Assembly (NCBI GenBank): GCA_017694175.1
Contig: JADINE010000023.1
Coordinates: 1-37,662 of the forward strand
DNA: 37,662 nt
Source of the DNA: Candidatus Enterousia excrementavium
Lineage (GTDB): Bacteria > Pseudomonadota > Alphaproteobacteria > Rs-D84
Direction of reading: 5' to 3'
Part shown: positions 1-8,436 of the stretch, piece by piece
How the letters are laid out: every line of letters starts with the position of its first letter
Position numbering within the stretch: the first letter of the stretch is position 1
Translations under genes and position numbers: made by a program
Notes under the pieces: model-generated
Seen by the model: the letters and a program-made list of their open reading frames with translations, nothing else
What the model was told of the DNA's origin: nothing
The model's database searches: none

Positions 1-378
1 CGGCCACAATCGCGCATAGAAATGACAGGTGTATATTTCGCGCACGCCCAGGAATTTTGGCGCAATCAAACATTAAATGGCGCGCCTTTGGAATTGCGTG
101 AAATCGTTGTGCAAACGGCCGCGAACAGCGCAATACCGTACAATTCTCCGGCGCAACGTCGCACCACGCCACGCAGTGCGCCAAGCCAGGAATCCAATCG
201 TGTTGCATGGTACAATGTGAAATTTGCGCATGGTGAAACAGGCTGGATTTGCAACCGCTTGTATCGGAATTTAAAGGAAGCCGCCGAAGGCGCCGCCGTC
301 GATACTGTGTATCAAATATACAATGATAAAAAAGTTATCGATTGCATTCAAAAAGTATTGTTACAAAATCAGAAATAA
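1..378 (+). CDS. Probable SH3-like domain protein, 3' end (frame open to the window start)
   Basis: Frame is open from base 1 (RPQSRIE-MTGVYF...); the segment VAWYNVKFAHGETGWICNRLYR resembles bacterial SH3 'GW' signature; followed by a terminator. Confidence 0.5.
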   Translation, partial: RPQSRIEMTGVYFAHAQEFWRNQTLNGAPLELREIVVQTAANSAIPYNSPAQRRTTPRSAPSQESNRVAWYNVKFAHGETGWICNRLYRNLKEAAEGAAVDTVYQIYNDKKVIDCIQKVLLQNQK

Positions 379-381
379 AAT

Positions 382-405
382 CGCCGCACATGCGGCGTTT
401 TTTTT
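382..405 (+). terminator. Rho-independent terminator
   Basis: cgccgca-ca-tgcggcg stem followed by tttttttt, just after the stop at 378. Confidence 0.85.
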
Positions 406-931
406 ATGCGTCTATGCCCAAACAAATATGCGCACACCAACCAATTAAAAACGCGATAATCGATACGCCGGCGCAAACCGCCAACATTTCGAAAAAATTT
501 CGCATATATGGCCGATGGCGCGATCGTCCCAGCCACCAGTTAAACAGAAATATTTCCGCCACAGCAATTGCAAACATCACAGTCATTTCAATTGCGCGAT
601 TTGTAAAGACAAAGAAAGGTAATATCAACGCCGCACACGTCACCATATATGCGCCGCCTGTATACAGGGCTGCAACAATTGCGCGCGCATTGCCGTTTGC
701 ACGCACGGCCAGATAATTGGACGCAGCCATAGATAAACTGGCGGTAATAGATGCGATAATCGCCGTCAGAATAATTGCATATCTGTCGGCCATGGCAACG
801 GCCAAACCTGCAATCAACCCGGTCAGTGATACCAACGCGTCATGCATGCCCAGGACAATTGCGCCGGCCGAATTAAAATTATTTTTGCGCATCATGCGCC
901 CCAGTGTATCACCTGTGCATCTGTCCCGCAC
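404..931 (-). CDS. VIT1/CCC1 family (DUF125) membrane transporter
   Basis: 'GMHDALVSLTGLIAGLAVAM...SMAASNYLAVRA' matches the VIT/CCC1 signature; several TM segments. Exact start uncertain. Confidence 0.7.
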   Translation of the reverse strand: MRDRCTGDTLGRMMRKNNFNSAGAIVLGMHDALVSLTGLIAGLAVAMADRYAIILTAIIASITASLSMAASNYLAVRANGNARAIVAALYTGGAYMVTCAALILPFFVFTNRAIEMTVMFAIAVAEIFLFNWWLGRSRHRPYMRNFFEMLAVCAGVSIIAFLIGWCAHICLGIDA

Positions 932-958
932 CAGGCATGGATTCTTATCCGGGATTTT

Positions 959-1527
959 TTATTCAATCACTACGGCGCCGGTGCGCACAACATTTGTGCT
1001 GTCCCCGTCCAGTACAACAACGGTACTGGGTGCGCCACCCATTGGTTCAAACGCGTTATCAATTACAATGATATCCGGAAATGTTTTGCGTATTTCGTCC
1101 GCCGATTGCAAGGGCGGTTGCCCAGATATATTTGCGGATGTTGTTGCCAGACAGTGCCCATCAATCACGCCGCATAATTCCATAAAGGGTTTGTAATTCG
1201 GCACGCGCACACCGCCAAACACCATGGAATCAGTCCCCGCCACAGGCACACCAATGGTCAATGCCCCGGCCAGTATTTATTTGCCAAATCAAACGCGCGC
1301 GCTGGATAATTTTCCATATACGGGCGAATGTGCGCCAGATTATCAGACATGATAATCAGATGTTTGTTTGCGGGCCGTCGTTTGATTTCAAACAGTGCAT
1401 CTGCCCCTGCGCGTGTCGGCAACGCCCCCAGTCCCCAAACAGTGTCCGTTGGGAACGCAATCACACCGCCAGATTTTAAATGATTATTTAATTCGGCCAC
1501 AAACGCCGCATCGTGCAAATTTGTCAT
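959..1527 (-). pseudogene. tsaC: TsaC/Sua5/YrdC threonylcarbamoyl-AMP synthase, interrupted by a -1 frameshift at the C-run 1264-1267
   Basis: N-terminal part MTNLHDAAFVAELNNHLKSGGVIAFPTDTVWGLGALP...KYWPG (ORF 1258..1815, likely start 1527) and C-terminal part LTIGVPVAGTDSMVFGGVRVPNY...LATTSANISGQPP (ORF 959..1261) are the two halves of one YrdC domain; one extra G in the (minus-strand) GGGG run restores YWPG-A-LTIGV. May be a real mutation or an assembly error. Confidence 0.75.
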
Positions 1528-1657
1528 ACACACAAAAATAGACCCTAAAAACCGTGTTGTAAAGGTAAAAGTTTTATAAAAATTGCGCTTTTTTCCTTGC
1601 ATTTCTGTGCCATATCTCACACAATGCAGGGCGTTTAAAAACCAAGGAGAAAACCAT

Positions 1658-4318
1658 ATGAGTGATAAATGGGTATATAAATTTGGTAACGGTGCCGCCG
1701 AAGGTAAAGCGGATATGCGTAACCTTTTGGGGGGCAAAGGTGCCAATTTGGCCGAAATGAATTTGGTCGGATTGCCTGTGCCGGCGGGCTTTACCGTTAC
1801 AACAGAAGTGTGCACATATTACTATGAACACGATCATACATATCCATCTGATTTGATGGACCAGGTTCGTGACGGTATCGCGCACATTGAAAGCATTATG
1901 GGCAAAAAATTTGCAGACATGGAAAATCCGTTGTTGGTATCTGTGCGTTCTGGTGCGCGCGTTTCCATGCCGGGCATGATGGATACAGTTTTGAATTTGG
2001 GTCTGAACGACGAAACAGTCAAAGCGTTGGCGCGTCATTCTGGTGACGAACGTTTTGCATATGATTCATATCGTCGTTTTATCATGATGTTTTCAGACGT
2101 TGTGCTGGGTGCAGACATTGATTTGTTTGAACATACCCTGGAACGTATGAAGGAAGACAAAGGTTATAAAGTCGATACAGAATTGACCGCCGATGATTTA
2201 AAAGAATTGGTCGAAAAATTCAAAGAAATCGGCAACAACATCGGCAAAGTATTCCCCCAGGATCCATGGGAACAACTGAAATTGGGTATTGGCGCCGTGT
2301 TCGGCAGCTGGATGAGCAAGAAAGCCATCACATACCGCAAACTGAACAATATCCCGGGCGATTGGGGCACAGCCGTTAACGTCCAGGCAATGGTGTTTGG
2401 TAATTCCGGCGACGATTCCGCAACAGGTGTGTGTTTCAGCCGCGACCCTGCCACTGGCGAAAACAAATACTATGGCGAATACCTGATTAACGCCCAGGGC
2501 GAAGACGTGGTTGCCGGTATCCGCACGCCACAGCCTATGAGCAAGGACGATTCAGGCCGCCTGTCATTGGAAGAGGCCATGCCCGAAGTCTATAAAGAAC
2601 TGTGTGATGTTCGTGAAAAATTGGAAAAACATTACAAAGACATGCAGGACATGGAATTCACCATCGAACACGGCAAATTATGGATGTTGCAGTGCCGTAA
2701 TGGTAAACGTACCGCCGCCGCGGCTGTTCGCATGGCTGTTGAAATGGTGGACGAAGGGCTGCTTACCAAAGAAGAAGCAATCCTGCGCGTTGGTGCGGAT
2801 CAATTGGATCACCTGTTGCACCCGATGTTGGATCCCAAAGCGGAAAAGAACGTAATCGCAACTGGTTTGCCTGCATCCCCAGGTGCCGCCGTTGGCCAGG
2901 CTGTCTTTAACGCAGACGATGCCGAAAAATGGGCCAAGGAAGGCAAACAGGTTATGTTAATCCGCATTGAAACATCACCCGAAGATATCGCCGGCATGAA
3001 CGCGGCCCAGGGTGTTATCACCGCCCGTGGTGGTATGACATCGCACGCGGCAGTGGTTGCCCGTGGTATGGGTACGCCGTGCGTATCTGGTTCGCCTGAT
3101 ATCAAAATTGATTACGAAACCAAAACGATGAAAACAACATCTGGCGTCGTAATTAACGAAGGCGATTGGGTGTCCATTGACGGTGCCCGTGGCCAGATTA
3201 TTGCCGGTCGTGTTCCAACAGTGTCTGTTGAATTAACTGGTAATTTCGGCACATTAATGAAATGGGTTGACGAAATCAAATCGTTAAAGGTCAAAGCCAA
3301 CGCCGAAACACCAAAAGATGCCAAACAGGCGCGTGATTTCGGTGCCGAAGGTATCGGTCTGGCGCGTACGGAACACATGTTCTTTGACCCGTCACGTATC
3401 CAGGACATGCGCGAAATGATTTTGGCCGACGACGAAGATGGCCGTCGTGCTGCGCTGGCTAAATTGTTGCCGTATCAAAAGGCCGACTTTGTTGAATTGT
3501 TCAAAATCATGGACGGTCTGCCGGTTACAATTCGTTTGATTGACCCACCGTTGCACGAATTCCTGCCTCATACCGAGGAAGAAATTCAGGAATTGGCCAA
3601 CCACATTGGTAAATCAGTTGAATTTGTCAAGGCACGTTCCGAAGCCCTGCGTGAAACGAATCCGATGTTGGGTCATCGTGGTTGCCGTTTGGCGATTACA
3701 TATCCAGAAATCTGCGAAATGCAGACGCGCGCGATTTTGTCCGCTGCACTGGAATGCAAAAACGCCGGCGTACATGTATTCCCTGAAATCGAGGTTCCAT
3801 TGGTTGGTTCCAAAAAAGAAGTGGATATTGTTAAATCAGTAATTGACGCAACGGCTGCATCATTGTTTGCTGAAACAGGCGACAGTGTTGAATACAGCGT
3901 TGGTTCCATGATTGAATTGCCGCGTGCCGCTGTATTGGCTGATCAAATCGCGGAAAGTTGCGAATTCTTTGAATTCGGCACAAACGATTTGACCCAAACA
4001 ACATTGGGCATGTCGCGCGACGATACAGGTAAAATCCTGGACGAATATCGCGCCCGTGGAATCTATGTTGCGGATCCGTTCGCGTCGGTCGATCAACAGG
4101 GTGTCGGCATCTTGATCGAAGACGCTGTCGCCAAAGCCCGCAAAACCAAGGGTGCAGAAATTCACCTGGGGGTTTGTGGTGAACATGGTGGCGATCCAGC
4201 ATCTGTTGAATATTTCCACCGTGTTGGATTTGATTCCGTATCTTGCAGTCCGTTCCGCGTGCCAATCGCACGCCTTGCGGCGGCCCAGGCGGCGGTCAAA
4301 TTCCCACGCAACAAATAA
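1658..4318 (+). CDS. ppdK: Pyruvate, phosphate dikinase
   Basis: MSDKWVYKFGNGAAEG...GGKGANLAEM; phospho-His motif GGMTSHAAVVARGMGTPCVSG; C-terminal FGTNDLTQTTLGMSRDD and CGEHGGDP. RBS-like aaggag before ATG 1658. Confidence 0.96.
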   Translation: MSDKWVYKFGNGAAEGKADMRNLLGGKGANLAEMNLVGLPVPAGFTVTTEVCTYYYEHDHTYPSDLMDQVRDGIAHIESIMGKKFADMENPLLVSVRSGARVSMPGMMDTVLNLGLNDETVKALARHSGDERFAYDSYRRFIMMFSDVVLGADIDLFEHTLERMKEDKGYKVDTELTADDLKELVEKFKEIGNNIGKVFPQDPWEQLKLGIGAVFGSWMSKKAITYRKLNNIPGDWGTAVNVQAMVFGNSGDDSATGVCFSRDPATGENKYYGEYLINAQGEDVVAGIRTPQPMSKDDSGRLSLEEAMPEVYKELCDVREKLEKHYKDMQDMEFTIEHGKLWMLQCRNGKRTAAAAVRMAVEMVDEGLLTKEEAILRVGADQLDHLLHPMLDPKAEKNVIATGLPASPGAAVGQAVFNADDAEKWAKEGKQVMLIRIETSPEDIAGMNAAQGVITARGGMTSHAAVVARGMGTPCVSGSPDIKIDYETKTMKTTSGVVINEGDWVSIDGARGQIIAGRVPTVSVELTGNFGTLMKWVDEIKSLKVKANAETPKDAKQARDFGAEGIGLARTEHMFFDPSRIQDMREMILADDEDGRRAALAKLLPYQKADFVELFKIMDGLPVTIRLIDPPLHEFLPHTEEEIQELANHIGKSVEFVKARSEALRETNPMLGHRGCRLAITYPEICEMQTRAILSAALECKNAGVHVFPEIEVPLVGSKKEVDIVKSVIDATAASLFAETGDSVEYSVGSMIELPRAAVLADQIAESCEFFEFGTNDLTQTTLGMSRDDTGKILDEYRARGIYVADPFASVDQQGVGILIEDAVAKARKTKGAEIHLGVCGEHGGDPASVEYFHRVGFDSVSCSPFRVPIARLAAAQAAVKFPRNK

Positions 4319-4340
4319 AAAACGCCCGAAAGGGCGTTTT
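4319..4340 (+). terminator. Rho-independent terminator after ppdK
   Basis: aaaacgccc-gaa-agggcgtttt. Confidence 0.85.
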
Positions 4341-4469
4341 CTAGAGAACAGAGAACAGATAACAGAGAACAGATAACAGAGTACAGAGTACAGAGAACAG
4401 AGTACAAATGATGTACAAATATCTGTTCTCTGTTATCTGTTCTCTGTTATCTGTTCTCTGTTCTCTAGA
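4340..4469. repeat. Heptanucleotide tandem array arranged as a large inverted repeat
   Basis: Nine 7-nt units (agagaac/agataac/agagtac) at 4343-4405, spacer at 4406-4424, then six reverse-complement units (gttctct/gttatct) at 4425-4466. Arms 4340-4381 and 4428-4469 are perfect 42-nt reverse complements. Confidence 0.95.
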
Positions 4470-5025
4470 AACTATAATTTACCCCCAGGCCGGTAAAATT
4501 AAATCCGCGATTGATTTCTGTAAAATCGCCATTTGAAAAATGTTGGGTGAACAATTCGATGCGCCAATCATTGCCAATATTTTTTCCAATGAACACGCGT
4601 TCACCAAACACCAATTTACTTTCAACATATCTGTCGTTGGAATCGCGCATATATGGGCCAATACCAATGCCCAGATAAAATCCGCGCCAATTAATTAACG
4701 CCACGTCCCAACTGACACCAATGGCCATAAATGATAATCCGTGGTCGTCGCCATAGGCGAAATTTTGTACAAAATTTAAATTCATACGTGACGGCAACCG
4801 GAAAATATTCAGTGGCTGGCTGTATTGAACAATAAGACTGGTCATCGGTTCAAATTCCCACAAAAACGGATCAACCAGTTTAAACATAGTCCCCGGTCCA
4901 GTTCCCTGGGCGGCATAAATTGCGATATTGTTTTCGTTGCCTGCACCGAATAACGGATTTACATCATCGTCGGCCACCGCAGGCAAAGTTAAAACAGACA
5001 AAATTACAGCAACTAATTTTTTCAT
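4465..5025 (-). CDS. PagL-like lipid A 3-O-deacylase / acyloxyacyl hydrolase family outer-membrane protein
   Basis: Signal peptide MKKLVAVILSVLTLPAVADD; 8-stranded barrel-like pattern; C-terminal 'IELFTQHFSNGDFTEINRGFNFTGLGVNYSF' with PagL H-x-S-N motif and terminal aromatic. Confidence 0.75.
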   Translation of the reverse strand: MKKLVAVILSVLTLPAVADDDVNPLFGAGNENNIAIYAAQGTGPGTMFKLVDPFLWEFEPMTSLIVQYSQPLNIFRLPSRMNLNFVQNFAYGDDHGLSFMAIGVSWDVALINWRGFYLGIGIGPYMRDSNDRYVESKLVFGERVFIGKNIGNDWRIELFTQHFSNGDFTEINRGFNFTGLGVNYSF

Positions 5026-5120
5026 GGCAAACGAATTATACATCAAAACGCCCCATCAGACAAATGATAAAAATTCCCGCGCGCGTGCCTGGTTTTCTTA
5101 TTTACAGCGCGCCGCAAAAA

Positions 5121-5129
5121 TGTTATAAT
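5121..5129 (+). promoter_or_regulatory. Extended -10 promoter element (TGTTATAAT)
   Basis: TGnTATAAT match upstream of ATG 5215. Confidence 0.5.
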
Positions 5130-5214
5130 TACATAAAATGGTGGATGGTTTATACACAACCAATCCGCTGAACGTCGTATTTTCCGGGCGTTTCCGGAAC
5201 CAGGGGGAGTTTCA

Positions 5215-7434
5215 ATGAAAAACCGTAATTTCGCAGAACATATCAAAAATGCGATGGGTACAGTTTTTTTACTGGCGGGCGCATTTTTTGTTTGCTCGAC
5301 ATTGGTGTCAATGCGCGCCGTATTTGCGGATCCAATCGCACCGGTGACTGTGTCGCCGGCGGCAAACGTGCAATCTCCGCGCAGTGGCGCGAACGTCCGC
5401 GCATCTGCACGGCCTGCATCATCGCGCAGTACATCTGCGAACATCGTATCGCGTGGCACGGCGAATAACGCCGCAAACAGCTCGCGCGCCGTAACATCGC
5501 GTGCAACAGTATCACGTGGGGCGGTGGCGCCGGTTACATCGCCTGCAACAACTGCAAACGCATCGCGTACAACCGCCTCTGCCCGCCCAAGTGCGACTGT
5601 GTCGCGTGGCACGGCCGCAACAACGGCATCATCACGTACAACTGCGTCACGTGGCAATGCGACACGTAATGTGGTGTCGCGTACAACATCGGCGAATGTG
5701 GCAAATCCGTCGCGCGCGGTTGTTTCACGCACAACTACAACACCGTCTCGTATATCACTTACAGGCAGTGCCATCCGTGGCAGCAAAGCGGCCGTGAATT
5801 CGAATACATACACTTACTTGTCAAATCGTTTGTACACGGGCAATTATTCAAACATCATTGATTCATCAACTGGTCTGATTTCTGCCGAGGCATATAATAA
5901 CTGCAAAGAATCATATTATGCCTGTATGGACGAAATCTGCACGGCGCGTAATGCGGCCCAGCGCCGTTGTGCATGCGCCGGCCGTGTAAAGGCTTTTGCC
6001 GAGGCCGAAGCCGCCCTGGAACAGGCGAACGAAGAATTAATCAAAGTTTCCGGTGAACTGGCGTTGTTGATTGCCACCAAGGGCAAGGATGTAAGCCAGG
6101 CTTTCCAATTAACCGACGCTGAAAAGGTTATGAACTGCGTATCATGGAAAGAGGTCACCGATCAATACGGTCAATCTTCGGACGAGGCCATTGAATGGTG
6201 CAACAACCACGGTATTTATGGCACAAATGGTTCCGCGTTGTCATCGTGCTCACAACCGTTATATTGTACAGAAACTGGTAATAATTTCGGGTTTGATATT
6301 GCAAATATCGACGGCAATAGCAGTGATATTTTGGCGTCCCTGCAATCCTGGGCCAAAGCCAAGGAAAACACATTAACAATTCTGACCGATGATACAGACA
6401 GTTTAACGTCTGCTTTTGATGAATTGACCAGCGTTGTAGGCAGTTTAGCCGGCATAGAAGGTTCATTGGCGAATTCTGCGGATTTGAAAGATTCCCTGGC
6501 CGAAACATGGGGTTACGAATTGTTTGAATATGCGCACAACAATGTGTGCAACCGCGTGCTGGATTCCTGCTTTAACGGCATATACGAGGCCTGTGGCACA
6601 CCGCCATCTGGTGGTACAAAATGCGGTAACGGTCGTTCCCAGTGCCCATATAACTATAACAGTTATATATCCGTATCAAATACAGGCTCGTATGAATTGG
6701 ATTTCATTGAACCCAATACTGGTTATACGGCGTCCAATTCCGCAACATGCTTTGGGTATACATCTGCATCGGGCGATCCGTATGTGGACTTGCGTGGGCC
6801 GGTGGCCGATGCCCGTCGCAGCATTATGCAGCAATATGCACTGGACGCGAACGCCGACTGTGACGCGTATGGCGAACAGTTAAGCGCAACTGCCCAGAAT
6901 ATCGGATATCAAAAGGTTGCCGCCCAACAGGCATTGCAACAAAAACGTCTGGAATTCTATCAGGAAGAACAGGAAACCGTCCTGGCCGAGGCAACAGCCG
7001 CCGGTACGAACTTTAACGAATGTTTAAGCGAGATATTCGATTGCTATGAAACCCAGGCAGATGCTGAACCGAATTGGACATCGGCACGTATCAAAACATA
7101 CTGTGCCCAGGTTGCAAATGTTCCGCATTGCTATGAAACAATGATTTGCAATCCGTCCACATCGCAATTCCGCGCTATTATTGACGAACAGGATAACGCG
7201 TCCTGCAATAACAGCCAGAATTACGAGGAAAATACTTGCCGCAATGTTGTGACACTGAACGAAATCTTGAACGGTGTAAATGGCGCAACGGTCGTCGATG
7301 AGGATACACCGCTCTGTATTGGCGAAGATGCGACTAAGTGTAATTCAGCCAATCTGCGTGAACAGTGTCTGTTGAATAATTGGGTTAAAGAAATCCGTGA
7401 TTGGGAAAAACAAAAAGACAGCCCAGGAAATTAA
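5215..7434 (+). CDS. Secreted Cys-rich coiled-coil protein with Ser/Arg/Thr/Ala ('VSRGT') low-complexity N-terminal region
   Basis: Signal/anchor segment MKNRNFAEHIKNAMGTVFLLAGAFFVCSTLVSMRAVFA; RBS gggggag; repeated SRG/VSR motifs; 'CKESYYACMDEICTARNAAQRRCACAGR' Cys module shared with ORF 8437..10818. Confidence 0.85.
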   Translation: MKNRNFAEHIKNAMGTVFLLAGAFFVCSTLVSMRAVFADPIAPVTVSPAANVQSPRSGANVRASARPASSRSTSANIVSRGTANNAANSSRAVTSRATVSRGAVAPVTSPATTANASRTTASARPSATVSRGTAATTASSRTTASRGNATRNVVSRTTSANVANPSRAVVSRTTTTPSRISLTGSAIRGSKAAVNSNTYTYLSNRLYTGNYSNIIDSSTGLISAEAYNNCKESYYACMDEICTARNAAQRRCACAGRVKAFAEAEAALEQANEELIKVSGELALLIATKGKDVSQAFQLTDAEKVMNCVSWKEVTDQYGQSSDEAIEWCNNHGIYGTNGSALSSCSQPLYCTETGNNFGFDIANIDGNSSDILASLQSWAKAKENTLTILTDDTDSLTSAFDELTSVVGSLAGIEGSLANSADLKDSLAETWGYELFEYAHNNVCNRVLDSCFNGIYEACGTPPSGGTKCGNGRSQCPYNYNSYISVSNTGSYELDFIEPNTGYTASNSATCFGYTSASGDPYVDLRGPVADARRSIMQQYALDANADCDAYGEQLSATAQNIGYQKVAAQQALQQKRLEFYQEEQETVLAEATAAGTNFNECLSEIFDCYETQADAEPNWTSARIKTYCAQVANVPHCYETMICNPSTSQFRAIIDEQDNASCNNSQNYEENTCRNVVTLNEILNGVNGATVVDEDTPLCIGEDATKCNSANLREQCLLNNWVKEIRDWEKQKDSPGN

Positions 7435-7459
7435 AAAACGCCCCACCGGGGCGTTTTTT
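7435..7459 (+). terminator. Rho-independent terminator
   Basis: aaaaacgccccaccggggcgtttttt. Confidence 0.88.
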
Positions 7460-7494
7460 AGAGTACAGAGAACAGAGAACAGAGTACAGAGAAT
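7460..7494. repeat. Short heptanucleotide array (5 units)
   Basis: agagtac agagaac agagaac agagtac agagaat, immediately after the terminator; same units as the 4343-4466 array. Confidence 0.8.
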
Positions 7495-7706
7495 ATTTGT
7501 TTTTATCATTGTGGGCAAAGCGCGGCGTGGGGCGGGGTGGGGCAGAGAATTTAAGAAAGCACACTTACTCCCCATTGTCATCCCCCTGTTATTTTTGTGT
7601 TTTGTTGAAAATTTTATGCAAAACACTTGACTTTTGATAAAAAAATGATACTTTTGTAGAAACTTTTGAACAAATCTGAACAAGAACAACAACAAGAGAA
7701 AGACAC

Positions 7707-8006
7707 ATGAGCAATATTGCAATCTTTCAAACCGGCGGCAAACAATATCGCGTGAAAACGGGCGACGTTGTAAAGGTTGAACGCCTGAATGCCGACGGCA
7801 CGGTCGAATTTGACCAGGTTTTAATGCTGGACGACAAAATCGGCACGCCGTTCATCGATGGCGCGCGCGTCGTGGCCCAGGTTGTGGAACAAAAACGTGG
7901 TGACAAAGTTTTGGTGTTCAAGAAAAAACGCCGTCAAAACTATCGCCGTACACGCGGCCATCGCCAGTATATTACTGTGTTGAAAATTACGGAAATCAAG
8001 GGTTAA
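7707..8006 (+). CDS. rplU: 50S ribosomal protein L21
   Basis: [27 protein letters not shown]...[14 protein letters not shown]. Confidence 0.96.
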   Translation: MSNIAIFQTGGKQYRVKTGDVVKVERLNADGTVEFDQVLMLDDKIGTPFIDGARVVAQVVEQKRGDKVLVFKKKRRQNYRRTRGHRQYITVLKITEIKG

Positions 8007-8030
8007 TCCCCGGATATAAGGAGTTTAATT

Positions 8031-8297
8031 ATGGCACACAAGAAAGCAGGTTCGGCAACCACCAACGGACGCGATTCCGCGGGACGTCGTTTGGGTGTTA
8101 AAAAATCCGGCGGCAGCCGTGTCATTCCTGGCAACATCATCATTCGTCAGCGTGGCACATCTGTGCATCCCGGCCTGAACGTCGGCATGGGCAAGGACCA
8201 CACACTGTTCGCGAAAATTGCGGGCGTTGTGAAATTCAAACGTGGTCTGGGCGATCGGAAAACAGTTTCTGTTATCCCAGAAGACGAAGCAAAATAA
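8031..8297 (+). CDS. rpmA: 50S ribosomal protein L27
   Basis: [28 protein letters not shown]...[25 protein letters not shown]. Confidence 0.97.
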   Translation: MAHKKAGSATTNGRDSAGRRLGVKKSGGSRVIPGNIIIRQRGTSVHPGLNVGMGKDHTLFAKIAGVVKFKRGLGDRKTVSVIPEDEAK

Positions 8298-8298
8298 G

Positions 8299-8323
8299 AA
8301 AACGGGGCCTCGCCCCGTTTTTT
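8299..8323 (+). terminator. Rho-independent terminator after rpmA
   Basis: aaaacggggcctcgccccgtttttt. Confidence 0.88.
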
Positions 8324-8326
8324 ATT

Positions 8327-8354
8327 AGAGTGCAGGGTATAGAGTGTAGATAAT
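8327..8354. repeat. Degenerate heptanucleotide array (4 units)
   Basis: agagtgc agggtat agagtgt agataat; same position relative to a terminator as the other two arrays. Confidence 0.5.
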
Positions 8355-8415
8355 GCCCACCGCATATATTATGATAACCAACACGCATTTTCATCTTTTC
8401 ACTTTTCATCAGTTG

Positions 8416-8424
8416 TGATATAAT
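8416..8424 (+). promoter_or_regulatory. Extended -10 promoter element (TGATATAAT)
   Basis: TGATATAAT ending 13 nt before ATG 8437. Confidence 0.6.
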
Positions 8425-8436
8425 TAAAAGAAATAG

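Noticed and set aside
1528-1815. N-terminal extension of the tsaC ORF (to 1815)
   Set aside because: Extends across the divergent ppdK promoter/RBS and start; MTNLHDAAF at 1527 is the homologous start.
4343-4466. CRISPR-like array
   Set aside because: Units are contiguous 7-mers with no spacers; it is a simple-sequence/inverted repeat.
5043-5813. 256-aa minus-strand ORF ('RDTVARD' repeats) antisense to the Cys-rich gene
   Set aside because: Direct antisense of the VSRGT-encoding codons; no independent start context or family.
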